Under the pieces are notes generated by a model. The model worked only from the letters and a program-made list of their open reading frames with translations, did not search any database and was not told where the DNA came from. The position numbers and the translations under genes were made by a program. Shown one piece after another: positions 25,530-34,604 of a DNA stretch of 64,000 nucleotides. Positions within the stretch are counted from its first letter, which is position 1, and each line of letters opens with the position of its first letter. This DNA comes from Staphylococcus sp. ACRSN (GTDB taxonomy: Bacteria > Bacillota > Bacilli > Staphylococcales > Staphylococcaceae). The stretch covers positions 62,001 through 126,000 of the forward strand of contig NZ_JAKRNS010000007.1 of NCBI RefSeq assembly GCF_022346615.1. The letters are read 5' to 3'.

Positions 25530-26849
25530 ATGAAAAAGAGAGAAATGGAAGATATGCCCCTTTGTAAATTTCACATGAAAATTTTTGCTTATGCGAGCGG
25601 AAGTTCATTTGTAGATGGCTACAGTTTAGGAATCATCGCAATCGCTTTGTCAGTGATGCAAAGTGATTTCAATATGTCGGTTACAATGATTGGTTTATTA
25701 GGCATGGGTACTTTAGGTGGCATGGTTATAGGAGGTTTAGTGGGTGGATATTTTACTGACATTTTAGGAAGGAAAAAAATGTTTATCATTGATATGCTAC
25801 TCCTTGGTATATTTACCACCTTACAATTTTTTGTAACAGATCCAACACAATTAGTAATTTTAAGATTTTTAATAGGTATTGCACTAGGTACGGATTATCC
25901 AATTGCAGGTTCATTAATGAGTGAATTTGCCCCTAGTAAGCATAGAGGTGCCTTATTAGGTGGCATTAATGCTTTTTGGTTTATAGGTTATGCAATTTCT
26001 TATTTGATAGGATATTTCTTATTACCATTAGGTCAAGGCAGTTGGAGATGGATGCTTATAAGTGGCGCATTACCAATTGTTCTATTGTTATTAGCTCGAT
26101 TAAACATGCCCGAATCACCACATTGGCTAATGAAACAAGGAAGATACAAAGAAGCGGATAGTATCGTTCAAAAAGTATTTGGTGAAAATGTTGTAGTATC
26201 TAATGAAATAGAAACATCTCAGAAAACAAATTTGAGTGCTATATTTAAAAACGGTTATGGGAAAAGGACGTTTTTTGTATCTACATTTTGGTCCTTACAA
26301 GTAATGACTACATTTGCAATAGGTACATATATTCCCGAAATTTTAGGTCAATTTGGCTTTCAGGATGGATCACAAAAATATTTAGGTTCTGCTATTATAA
26401 ATTTATTTTATTTAATAGGTATTTTTCCAGCACTCTATTTAGTCGAAAAATATGGACGTCGTCCAACGTTAATATGGCCATTTCTAATTACAGCGATTGC
26501 ACTATTTGCTTTAGGTGTATTATCTGCTGGCAATACACCATTTATATTTATTATTTTAATCTTTATCATATATGGTATTTTTAATACAGGAATGGGTAGC
26601 CATCAATGGATATACCCTTATGAGTTATTCCCTACACATGTAAGAGGAACGGGTGGTGGATTTACGACCACTATAAGTCGTATTGCTTCTGCGATAAGTA
26701 CTTTCTTCTTTCCAGTTATTTTGGAAAATTTTGGTGTTAGTATGACAATGTATATAGCTTCATTATTATTGTTAATTGGGTTTATGGTTTCATTTTTCAT
26801 GGCGCCAGAAACTAAAAGTATGAATTTAAAAGAAGCAGGATCAATTTAA
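25530..26849 (+). CDS. MFS transporter, sugar-porter/acid-symporter type
   Basis: The 439 residues have 12 membrane segments. Sugar-porter signatures are present: GGYFTDILGRKKMF between segments 2 and 3, PESPHWLMKQGRYKEA after segment 6, EKYGRRPTLI between 8 and 9, and the terminal PETKSMNLKEAG. Start ATG follows GAGCGGAGGCTTTTACC. It ends the operon and would take up the substrate of the amine oxidase/ALDH/DapA path. Confidence 0.85.
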   Translation: MKKREMEDMPLCKFHMKIFAYASGSSFVDGYSLGIIAIALSVMQSDFNMSVTMIGLLGMGTLGGMVIGGLVGGYFTDILGRKKMFIIDMLLLGIFTTLQFFVTDPTQLVILRFLIGIALGTDYPIAGSLMSEFAPSKHRGALLGGINAFWFIGYAISYLIGYFLLPLGQGSWRWMLISGALPIVLLLLARLNMPESPHWLMKQGRYKEADSIVQKVFGENVVVSNEIETSQKTNLSAIFKNGYGKRTFFVSTFWSLQVMTTFAIGTYIPEILGQFGFQDGSQKYLGSAIINLFYLIGIFPALYLVEKYGRRPTLIWPFLITAIALFALGVLSAGNTPFIFIILIFIIYGIFNTGMGSHQWIYPYELFPTHVRGTGGGFTTTISRIASAISTFFFPVILENFGVSMTMYIASLLLLIGFMVSFFMAPETKSMNLKEAGSI

Positions 26850-26875
26850 AAAATAAATGGGTATCATACAAATAT

Positions 26876-26922
26876 AAAAAGCACATGAAGAGAGATATAT
26901 AATGTCTCGGCATGTGCTTTTT
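26876..26922 (+). terminator. Terminator of the amine-oxidase operon
   Basis: A 12-base stem (AAAAAGCACATG and complement) encloses a second small AGAGA/TCTC pairing and ends in T. Confidence 0.8.
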
Positions 26923-27076
26923 TAAATACTTATCCTATTTATTAGTGTAGCGCACTGAAATCTGGTTAATAAAAATGGATTTTGGTGTGCCACGCTTTAT
27001 TATTTTTATTGAGATATTTTGGAAAGCAATAAAACATATCAAAGAAAAATTGTTATGTGCATAGTTGGATTATGAA

Positions 27077-28300
27077 TTATCGTTGAATAAAACTATTAAT
27101 TGCATCGATTAAGCTATAGATGCCTAAAAAAGTTACAACAATAACGACGATACCGCCGATGATATTTAGCCAAACTGTGTTAACGTAATGACCCATTAAA
27201 TTCTTTTTGTTGATTACAATAAAGATTAAAATAGCGACAGTAGGCAAGATAATTCCATTTAATGCTTGTGCTACAAGTAATACTTGTAGTGGTTCAAATC
27301 CAAGTGCGGATGTAATAATACCGATAATAATAATACATGTAAAAACAATCTTATATTTTTTGCTTTCCATACCACCACGCCATCCAAGTAAACTGCTTAT
27401 AGTAGCAGCTGCACCTGTTGGCGAAGCAATCGCTGATGATAAACCTGCAGCAAATAAACCAATACTAATTGCAAATGGGGCCGCATTGCCTAATACAGGT
27501 TCCAAAGGACCGGCAAGTTGAATAATACTTGTTACTTCTTTACCTTGTATGAGTGTTGCTGCTGCGATAAGTATAGCGGCAGATATGATACCACCAATAG
27601 TTATTGAAATAATTGTATCCCAACGTGCAAACTTTAATTCTTTAATATCACCAAATCGTTCATGCACAGCTGTAGAATGAATGAAAAAATTATAAGGTAC
27701 GACAGTCGTACCAATCAATGCGATAATTGTAATAATAGATCCATTAGGTATAGTAGGTACGAAGATACCTTTTAATATGCCTAGAACATCTGGTTTAATC
27801 ACGATCATTGTTGTAATAAATATAATACCCATTACCACCATTAGAAAAATCATGATTTTCTCTAAAAAACGGTAATTGCCGAAAAGACCTATTAATAAAA
27901 TAATAATGCCTATTACGGGTGCTACTGCATTTTCAGGTAAATGTAATAGGTAGGCAGCACCGAGAGATGTACCAATTAAATCGCCACTAATATAAGCTGC
28001 ACAACCTAGTGTAACTGCAATTAATGTAAACCAGACGATAATCAGTTTTCCAATTTTATTAGAGAATAGATCTTGTATTGCTTCTCCTAAACCTTCACGT
28101 GTGACAAGACTTAAACGGATAATCATCTCTTGTAATACGATTGTAGCAACAATAGAGAAGACTACAGCCCATAACAAGCTATAACCAAATCCAGCACCAC
28201 CTTGTGTCATAGTTGTTACCGTACCTGGGCCAATGAATGAGGCAGTGATTATCATTCCAGGACCAATTGACTTGAAAAGTTTCTTAGTATCCTTAAACAT
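27077..28300 (-). CDS. Nramp-superfamily transporter lacking the canonical metal ligands
   Basis: I chose ATG at 28300 (407 residues) after TGAGGAGTGATATTG. Eleven or so membrane segments follow the Nramp pattern (IGPGMIITASFIGPGTVTTM, then QGGAGFGYSLLW). In MntH, helix 1 reads DPGN and helix 6 MPHN. Here these are GPGT and VPYN, so the metal-binding Asp, Asn and Met are replaced by Gly, Thr and Val. It should not be called a manganese transporter. Its stop is 8 bases before... the ureohydrolase gene lies immediately upstream on the same strand (16-base gap), suggesting a shared substrate. Confidence 0.8.
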   Translation of the reverse strand: MFKDTKKLFKSIGPGMIITASFIGPGTVTTMTQGGAGFGYSLLWAVVFSIVATIVLQEMIIRLSLVTREGLGEAIQDLFSNKIGKLIIVWFTLIAVTLGCAAYISGDLIGTSLGAAYLLHLPENAVAPVIGIIILLIGLFGNYRFLEKIMIFLMVVMGIIFITTMIVIKPDVLGILKGIFVPTIPNGSIITIIALIGTTVVPYNFFIHSTAVHERFGDIKELKFARWDTIISITIGGIISAAILIAAATLIQGKEVTSIIQLAGPLEPVLGNAAPFAISIGLFAAGLSSAIASPTGAAATISSLLGWRGGMESKKYKIVFTCIIIIGIITSALGFEPLQVLLVAQALNGIILPTVAILIFIVINKKNLMGHYVNTVWLNIIGGIVVIVVTFLGIYSLIDAINSFIQR

Positions 28301-28316
28301 CAATATCACTCCTCAA

Positions 28317-29264
28317 TTATTTGGTTTGATTTAAATAAGCGATATGACCTGCAAGTACATAAAGTACTGCAGTAGAAACAAAGTGTGATGAATTTTGGTT
28401 TGGATCGTTCATTGGATAGACTTCTACATAGTCCATGCCACATAAACCAAGCGCACCAAATTCATGAATCATCGTTAAGAGTTCATAGGATGTCATGCCG
28501 TTTCCATCAACTGGTCCACCAGGATTAAAAGCGAAATCTAATACATCACTACAGATCGTTAAATAAACAGCATCAACGTCTTTACTCGCTTGTTTATATA
28601 TGTCTCTTGCAAATTGTTTCAAATTTGTAGTTGAACGTATGTCATTAATAGTTATAGTGACCGCACCAGCTTCATTTGCATACTTACCAGTTTCTGGCAT
28701 ATTTCGTGGTCCATGAATACCAGTATGAATAATATTTTCATTTTTAATACCATCTGTATGATATAGATGCATAAATGGTGTATTACGCGCATAGACTTCA
28801 CCTTCATAATCAGGCATATTATCATAATGCGCATCTAAATGTATGATACCTAACTTTTTACCAGTGGTTTCTGTGAATGATTTCAAAATTGGATATGTGA
28901 CGCCATGTTCACCACCAAAGCCGATTAAAAATTTTCCACTATCCCACAAAGGTTTCATAAATGATTCAATCATTTCATAACTTTCTTTATTATCATGAGC
29001 AACAAACGGAATATCACCGACATCACCGAGAGATAAGTGTTCACTGATATCAATGTGATTTAATTCAGGTAAATACTGACTATAGCGAGCAGAACTAGAT
29101 CTAATTTGCTTAGGACCTAATTCAACGCCTGTATAATCACCCCAAGTACTTTCACCTTCAAATGGTGCACCATAAATGATGACATCTGTATCTAATGTGT
29201 CTGTCTTTGTTAGATTCTTGCTATTTAAAAAACAAGGTATATTACCATAAATATTATTTTTCAT
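28317..29264 (-). CDS. Ureohydrolase (formimidoylglutamase/agmatinase family)
   Basis: The 315 residues contain the binuclear-metal motifs GGEHGVTYP, IHLDAHYDN and TICSDVLDFAFNPGG. In arginase the last reads SxDxDxxDP; here the first Asp is Cys, as also in HutG formimidoylglutamases (TICMD), so this residue alone fits that branch. Products would be an amino acid or amine plus urea or formamide. Start ATG after GGGGAGGATTTAC. No other histidine-degradation gene is in the window. It is probably cotranscribed with the Nramp-like gene downstream. Confidence 0.8.
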   Translation of the reverse strand: MKNNIYGNIPCFLNSKNLTKTDTLDTDVIIYGAPFEGESTWGDYTGVELGPKQIRSSSARYSQYLPELNHIDISEHLSLGDVGDIPFVAHDNKESYEMIESFMKPLWDSGKFLIGFGGEHGVTYPILKSFTETTGKKLGIIHLDAHYDNMPDYEGEVYARNTPFMHLYHTDGIKNENIIHTGIHGPRNMPETGKYANEAGAVTITINDIRSTTNLKQFARDIYKQASKDVDAVYLTICSDVLDFAFNPGGPVDGNGMTSYELLTMIHEFGALGLCGMDYVEVYPMNDPNQNSSHFVSTAVLYVLAGHIAYLNQTK

Positions 29265-29489
29265 AATGTAAATCCTCCCCTTTGTTGTAAATAATTATAT
29301 AAATTATTGTTTTGTATTTCAAATGAATGTAAATATAAGAAATTAATAATTATTTAAGAAAAGGGGGAATTATGGAATTTTAATAACAAAAAATTACTAA
29401 AAACAAAGAATTGAGTAGGTGTAATTGTCATTGATTGACCCGTTAGTGTAGAAAAGTTGGCTTGTAAAAAGTGTGAAAAGATATAATCT

Positions 29490-30734
29490 TTATGCCCAAC
29501 CTCGGAAACGAGAAGCTTCTGCTGTGCGTTTGATACCTAATACATAAGCAGCTAAACGCATATCCATTTTTCTATCTTCAGCTAAATCATATATAGTATT
29601 AAATGCTTCAACCATTTTCTCTCGAAGCTTAGACTCTACTTCTTCTTCTGACCAATAATAACCCTGTTTGTTTTGTACCCATTCAAAATAGGAAACTGTT
29701 ACACCACCTGCACTTGCAAGTACATCAGGAATTATTAAAACACCACGTTGATTTAAGATGGCAGTAGCTTCTTGAGTTGTCGGTCCATTAGCAGCTTCTG
29801 CAATGATATTGGCTTTAATATTTGGTGCATTTTCAACTGTAATTTGATTAGAAAGTGCAGCGGGTACTAAAATATCGCAATCTAATTCTAATAAATCAGA
29901 GTTAAGTATGACATCGTCAAATAAATGCGTCACTCTGCCATGCTGTTCCTTCAATTCTAATAAATGTTCAATATCTAGACCTTCAGGGTCGTATAAAGCA
30001 CCATAACTTTCTGATATTGCTACAATTTTTGCTCCCATTTCGTGGAGGATTTTTGCGATGAAGCTACCAGCATTACCAAATCCTTGAATAGCTACACGTG
30101 AATCAGCAATATTAATATTCTTTCGTTTTGTAGCTTCTTCAATTGTTATAACAGCACCCAACGCAGTCGCACGGTTTCTACCAAGTGATCCCCCAAGTGC
30201 TAAAGGTTTACCGGTAATAAATGCAAAAGCATTTGAACGGTTGATTTTACTATATTCATCCATCATCCAAGACATAATTTGTGGATTTGTGTATACATCT
30301 GGTGCTGGGATATCACTGGATGGCCCAACAAATTGTGAAACAGCGCGCACATAACCTCTAGATAAACGTTCTAATTCTTGTTGACTCATTTGTCTTGGAT
30401 CACAGATAATCCCACCTTTACCACCGCCGTATGGTAAGTTAGTGATGCCACATTTTAATGTCATCCACATTGACAGTGCCTTAACTTCATCTTTATTTAC
30501 ATCTGGATGGAAGCGAATCCCACCTTTAGTTGGGCCTACTGCATCGTTATGTTGTGCACGATAACCAGTAAATGTTTTCATTGTACCGTCATCCATGCGA
30601 ATAGGGATACGTACCTCTAGAAAACGTAATGGTTCTTTAATTAATTCATACATTCCTTCATCAAAACCTAATTTATGTAAAGCAGCTTTAGTTACTTGTT
30701 GTGTAGATAATACTAAATTACTTTCTTCAGTCAT
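29490..30734 (-). CDS. gluD: NAD-specific glutamate dehydrogenase
   Basis: The 414-residue protein starts at ATG after AAAGGAGTAATATT. It has the substrate-binding region GPTKGGIRFHPDV, the catalytic Lys in LPYGGGKGGI, IPAPDVYTN, and the NAD fold AIQGFGNAGSFIAK. The C-terminal RGWA ending is typical for the hexameric Firmicute enzyme (GudB/RocG). It converts glutamate to 2-oxoglutarate and ammonia, feeding amino-acid nitrogen and carbon to the TCA cycle. It may use glutamate made by the ureohydrolase next door. Confidence 0.92.
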   Translation of the reverse strand: MTEESNLVLSTQQVTKAALHKLGFDEGMYELIKEPLRFLEVRIPIRMDDGTMKTFTGYRAQHNDAVGPTKGGIRFHPDVNKDEVKALSMWMTLKCGITNLPYGGGKGGIICDPRQMSQQELERLSRGYVRAVSQFVGPSSDIPAPDVYTNPQIMSWMMDEYSKINRSNAFAFITGKPLALGGSLGRNRATALGAVITIEEATKRKNINIADSRVAIQGFGNAGSFIAKILHEMGAKIVAISESYGALYDPEGLDIEHLLELKEQHGRVTHLFDDVILNSDLLELDCDILVPAALSNQITVENAPNIKANIIAEAANGPTTQEATAILNQRGVLIIPDVLASAGGVTVSYFEWVQNKQGYYWSEEEVESKLREKMVEAFNTIYDLAEDRKMDMRLAAYVLGIKRTAEASRFRGWA

Positions 30735-30899
30735 AATATTACTCCTTTATTAAATATCCTTTATATTTATACATACTTGAAATACACATATTAGCCTTAT
30801 TGAGAATTAAAATCAATAAAATTTTAGTTATTTATCTAAAAATTCAGAAAATAATGCCGCGATAATTTTATAAAAGGCTGTTATAAAGGGGTTTGTCCA

Positions 30900-30923
30900 T
30901 CATATTAGAAAATGGTAATATGA
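30900..30923. promoter_or_regulatory. Inverted repeat, candidate ArsR operator
   Basis: TCATATTA and TAATATGA are perfect 8-base arms 8 bases apart, 35 bases before the ArsR-family gene. This fits autoregulation. Confidence 0.55.
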
Positions 30924-30957
30924 TTACTAATAAACATTGACTAAATGAGGTGTGAAT

Positions 30958-31263
30958 TTGAACATTGTAACTTTAGAAGAACGAGCGGATTTTATACATG
31001 TATTATCCAATCCTATACGTATTAAAATTTTAGAATTACTTAAAGAAGAAGCACTTACTGTAAACCAAATTGTTATGGCTACTAACATAAGCCAATCTAG
31101 TATTTCTCAACATTTATCTAGCTTAAGGGGCTGTGGATTGGTCACTTCTAGACAAGAAGGTAAACATGTATACTATAAAATAACAAACGAGCGAATTACT
31201 TCATTATTTACGTTCATCGATACAGTAATTATCGAAACAAGAGTGGACCATAAGCATTGTTAA
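30958..31263 (+). CDS. ArsR/SmtB-family regulator
   Basis: I chose TTG at 30958 (101 residues), eight bases after TGAGG. The winged helix reads FIHVLSNPIRIKILELLKEE, then NISQSSISQHLSSLRGCGLV and QEGKHVYYKI. The ELCVCDL metal loop of ArsR/CadC is absent (TVNQIVMA). The C-terminal helix ends DHKHC, which could hold part of an alpha-5-type metal site. No transporter is adjacent, so the target is unclear; glutamate dehydrogenase is divergent and shares the promoter region. Confidence 0.8.
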   Translation: MNIVTLEERADFIHVLSNPIRIKILELLKEEALTVNQIVMATNISQSSISQHLSSLRGCGLVTSRQEGKHVYYKITNERITSLFTFIDTVIIETRVDHKHC

Positions 31264-31498
31264 TGTCAGATGAAAAATCCTATGTAGAAATAAATTGATG
31301 TAAATTCGTCGCCAACAGAATGAAAGTCGTTGTTGTACAGATAATAACACTATAGAGTGTAGAATTTTTACAAAAAATAATAAATGTACCATAAAAAGGT
31401 TGATGAATGTATAATGTGTAATTAAGCCTCTTTCAAAATCACTTATAGTCTTTATCATTGAAATGAGTATATTAATTATAAACAGGAGTTCAACTATC

Positions 31499-32389
31499 AT
31501 GAAATTACTTAAAGTAATAAGTTTGTTTTTGTTATCTACTATGTTATTAACTGCTTGTGATAGTAATGGCAATTTTACTCAAGCAGACCTTAATAAAGTT
31601 GAACAAGGATTAGAAACATTTACGAATCATTTACAACAAGATTCAGATAAAACCTCTCAACCAGAAGTTACAAAGGCAGATATCAATTTAATCAATTCTA
31701 ATACCAATAGTGAAAACTATGCATTTATAAATGATAATGAAACGGTATTAAATAACAAAGATAATAAGCTACTGGATAAATATAGCAGAGATAAATTTTG
31801 GGTAGTTTATCCTAAGCTAGATCGATATGGTAGAGCAGGGGCGGTAACTGCATTGGTTACACATCAGTCGGTACAAAGTCATTCTTCGAAGGTAATTAAA
31901 AGACCTGCATTTGATTATGGTGTACATATAGCAGGTGAATATAAGGATGGTGTCTATAATCCACAGAAACAAGCATGGAAAGGTGAACAGTCAAATAATG
32001 AAATCATACAGCTGAGTGGTTATCGAGGTTATATATACAACAAATCTCATTCATTAGCTTGGTCTCTTGGTGGAGATATGGAAACACATAATCTTACGCT
32101 TGGTACGCGTGCACAAAATGTTGGAACAAATAGAGATCGTAATGGCGGTGGAATGGGGTACTCGGAAACTCAAGTTCGCAATGCAATTAATGATCATCCA
32201 GAAACAAAAGTGTATTATAAGGTGACACCGGTCTATCATGGTAGTGAACTGTTACCAAGAGGTTCACATGTACAAGCTTATTCTGTTAACGATGATGGTC
32301 AAACAGTTAATTTAAATGTTTGGGTTTCGAATACCCAAAAGGGTGCAAAAATCAATTATAAAGATGGGACACACAGTGGCTCGAATTAA
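31499..32389 (+). CDS. Lipoprotein DNA/RNA non-specific endonuclease
   Basis: The ATG at 31499 follows AACAGGAGTTCAACTATC and gives 296 residues. The signal peptide ends in the lipobox LLTAC, so the mature protein is anchored by a lipid at Cys20. The C-terminal half is an NUC-type ββα-metal nuclease: RGYIYNKSHSLAWSLGG with the catalytic His (EndA/Spd have the same GYxYxxSHL pattern) and NLTLGTRAQNVGTN with the metal Asn. It probably degrades extracellular DNA for nutrient use or biofilm escape. It is distinct from the SNase-type thermonuclease. Confidence 0.85.
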   Translation: MKLLKVISLFLLSTMLLTACDSNGNFTQADLNKVEQGLETFTNHLQQDSDKTSQPEVTKADINLINSNTNSENYAFINDNETVLNNKDNKLLDKYSRDKFWVVYPKLDRYGRAGAVTALVTHQSVQSHSSKVIKRPAFDYGVHIAGEYKDGVYNPQKQAWKGEQSNNEIIQLSGYRGYIYNKSHSLAWSLGGDMETHNLTLGTRAQNVGTNRDRNGGGMGYSETQVRNAINDHPETKVYYKVTPVYHGSELLPRGSHVQAYSVNDDGQTVNLNVWVSNTQKGAKINYKDGTHSGSN

Positions 32390-32418
32390 TTAATGAAATA
32401 AAATCATTTTCGATAAAG

Positions 32419-32835
32419 TTTTAGGACATTATCCTAGAAGAAAGAAACTGGACATAAATTATAGAAAAAGCACTTAGATGAATTTAATTTATCTGAGTGC
32501 TTTTTTTATTCATATGTCTTATTGTTGGCTCGCTTTCCTAGGGGACAGTTTCAGCCTGTAGTCTTCAGCTTGTCCTGTTCCCTCAGGAGTCTCGCCAACA
32601 TACTGTTCAAAAAATAATTAATTTACATATGAAAAAGTGCCTTACAATCTGCTTGTTAAATTTTTATTGGAATATAAAATCTATAATGTTAATCATCAAA
32701 CATACAATACTTCATCTATATTCTTTTTATTCATATGTCTTATTGCTGGCTCGCTTTCTTAGGGGACAGCTTCAGCCTGTAGTCTTCAGTTTGTCCTATT
32801 CCTTTAAGCAACTCGCTAAAATACTTCGTAAATAA
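32419..32835. repeat. Long direct repeat A, left of the cellobiose PTS operon
   Basis: This ~0.4 kb block matches 38375-38766 along its length (GACATTATCCTAGAAG at the left, ATACTTC near the right). Each block holds a terminator and two ~70-base hairpin units (here 32526-32595 and 32747-32816) that open GGCTCGCTTTCCTAGGGGAC and contain TTCAGCCTGTAGTCTTCAGC. The rest of the gap to the PTS operon holds only its promoter region. Confidence 0.8.
32466..32507 (+). terminator. Terminator after the nuclease gene
   Basis: AAAAGCACTTAGAT pairs with ATCTGAGTGCTTTT, followed by T. The same hairpin recurs in repeat B at about 38425-38467. Confidence 0.75.
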
Positions 32836-32920
32836 TGGAGAGTTATTTTATTTTGTTGTGGTTTCTTTTATTCAGTTAAAACAATATTGCCGTTACTAGT
32901 GGAAAAAGTAAACATTAATA

Positions 32921-32934
32921 TGTAAGCGTATACA
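32921..32934 (+). promoter_or_regulatory. cre (CcpA) site of the PTS operon
   Basis: TGTAAGCGTATACA fits WTGNAANCGNWNNCW and lies 41 bases before the PTS IIB start. It predicts glucose repression. Confidence 0.7.
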
Positions 32935-32974
32935 TTGTATGATGGATTTAACATAAAGAGAGGGATGATTGATT

Positions 32975-33289
32975 ATGAAAAAAATTTTATTATCTTGTTC
33001 GGCAGGTATGTCAACAAGTCTTCTTGTTTCGAAAATGAACGAAGTTGCAGAAAAGCAGGATTTAAATGTGCAAATCGATGCAGTTTCAAGTGATAATGCC
33101 TTTTCGATGTTACAAGATTATGATGTGTTATTGATTGGTCCGCAAATGAGATTTATGAAGAGAAAATTTGAAAAGCACGTAAAAGAACAAGGAATTGAAA
33201 TTCCTATAGATATCATCGATACAGTAGCGTATGGGCGAATTGATGGTGCGGGGGTTTTAAACCAAGCATTAACATTGATTGGGAAGTAA
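32975..33289 (+). CDS. PTS system, cellobiose/lichenan-type IIB component
   Basis: The 104 residues begin MKKILLSCSAGMSTSLLV; Cys8 is the phosphorylated residue of the lactose/cellobiose IIB family. I prefer the ATG at 32975 to the TTG at 32969. It takes phosphate from the IIA protein (third gene) and passes it to the sugar bound by IIC. First gene of the five-gene operon, 13 bases before IIC. Confidence 0.9.
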   Translation: MKKILLSCSAGMSTSLLVSKMNEVAEKQDLNVQIDAVSSDNAFSMLQDYDVLLIGPQMRFMKRKFEKHVKEQGIEIPIDIIDTVAYGRIDGAGVLNQALTLIGK

Positions 33290-33302
33290 AGGGGATGAAG
33301 GT

Positions 33303-34598
33303 ATGGAAAGTAAATTTATGGAAAAACTTGAAGATATCCTATTACCTATTGCCGATAAATTAAATAATAATAAATATCTATCGAGTTTAAGAGATGGTTT
33401 TATGGTAGCTTTACCATTAATTATTTTTGGGTCTATTTTTATTGTTATATCTAATTTTCCATTTTTAGATAAAATTTTATCAAAACAACAGTTTGAATTT
33501 TGGCAACAATTGGTAGGTCCAGCTTCAGAGTCAACATTATCAATTATGGGACTATTTGTCATTATAGGAATTGGTTATAAATTGACAGAAAAAAATGGAT
33601 TTGAAGGTATATATGGCGCAGTAACTGCATTGAGTAGTGTGCTGATTCTTACACCACAAGTTGTGGGAAAAACGGATGGTGTCATACCGGTTGAAATTTT
33701 AGGAGCAAAAGGGATGTTCCTAGGATTAATTGTATCGATGGTAGCTTGTGAAATTTATAGTTTTTTATGTAAAAAAGAAATAACGATTAAGATGCCTAAT
33801 GGTGTGCCAGACCAAGTATCTAAGTCATTTAGTGCACTGATACCTATTTCTGCAACATTAACAATAGTACTTATTATACGAATTATAGTTTCTTTCACAC
33901 CATTTGAAACATTGCAAAACTTAATATATACAGTGTTACAACAACCTTTAACTGCACTTGGTAGTGGTTTACCTGCCACTATTGTTGCGGTGTTATTAAT
34001 TCAAGTGTTCTGGTTTTTTGGATTACATGGTCAAATCATCGTAAATACCGTTTTTGATCCAATTTGGTATTCGTTAAATAATGAAAATTTAGAAGCATTT
34101 AAAGCACATCAAGAACTTCCTAATATTATTACCAAACAATTTATTGATACTTTCTTAGTTGGCATGGGTGGTACAGGTGGAACGATGGTAGTTATTTTAC
34201 TTATTTATATTATAGCGAGAAGTCAACAAAATAAAGAAATTGGCAAATTGGGTGCGCCATCTTCTATTTTTAATGTAAATGAACCAATACTTTTTGGATT
34301 ACCTGTAATTATGAATCCAATTATTGTTATACCTTGGGTTATTGCACCAATTATCGTTACGCTTATCACTTACTTTTCTATGCAATTTGGACTAGTACCT
34401 AAGCCATCGGGTGTTATCGTACCTTGGACGACACCGATATTTATTAGTGGTTATTTAGCAACAGGCAATGCTTGGCAAGGTGCTGTACTACAATTAGTAA
34501 ATTTAATAGTAACTTTTATCATTTGGTTACCATTCTTTAAAGTTTTAGATAATGGTTACTTTAAGCAAGAACAGAAAAATACACAAAATGAGGAGTAA
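33303..34598 (+). CDS. PTS system, cellobiose/lichenan-type IIC permease
   Basis: I chose ATG at 33303 (431 residues) after AAAGGGGATGAAGGT. About ten membrane segments. The conserved FGLHGQIIVNTVFDP and IFNVNEPILFGLPVIMNP segments are the sugar-binding hallmarks of the LacE/CelB family. It would import a beta-glucoside such as cellobiose while phosphorylating it. Confidence 0.92.
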   Translation: MESKFMEKLEDILLPIADKLNNNKYLSSLRDGFMVALPLIIFGSIFIVISNFPFLDKILSKQQFEFWQQLVGPASESTLSIMGLFVIIGIGYKLTEKNGFEGIYGAVTALSSVLILTPQVVGKTDGVIPVEILGAKGMFLGLIVSMVACEIYSFLCKKEITIKMPNGVPDQVSKSFSALIPISATLTIVLIIRIIVSFTPFETLQNLIYTVLQQPLTALGSGLPATIVAVLLIQVFWFFGLHGQIIVNTVFDPIWYSLNNENLEAFKAHQELPNIITKQFIDTFLVGMGGTGGTMVVILLIYIIARSQQNKEIGKLGAPSSIFNVNEPILFGLPVIMNPIIVIPWVIAPIIVTLITYFSMQFGLVPKPSGVIVPWTTPIFISGYLATGNAWQGAVLQLVNLIVTFIIWLPFFKVLDNGYFKQEQKNTQNEE

Positions 34599-34604
34599 TA
34601 GATT

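Noticed and set aside
27077-28300. Calling the Nramp-like gene mntH.
   Set aside because: The metal ligands in helices 1 and 6 are replaced, so a manganese-transport name would mislead.
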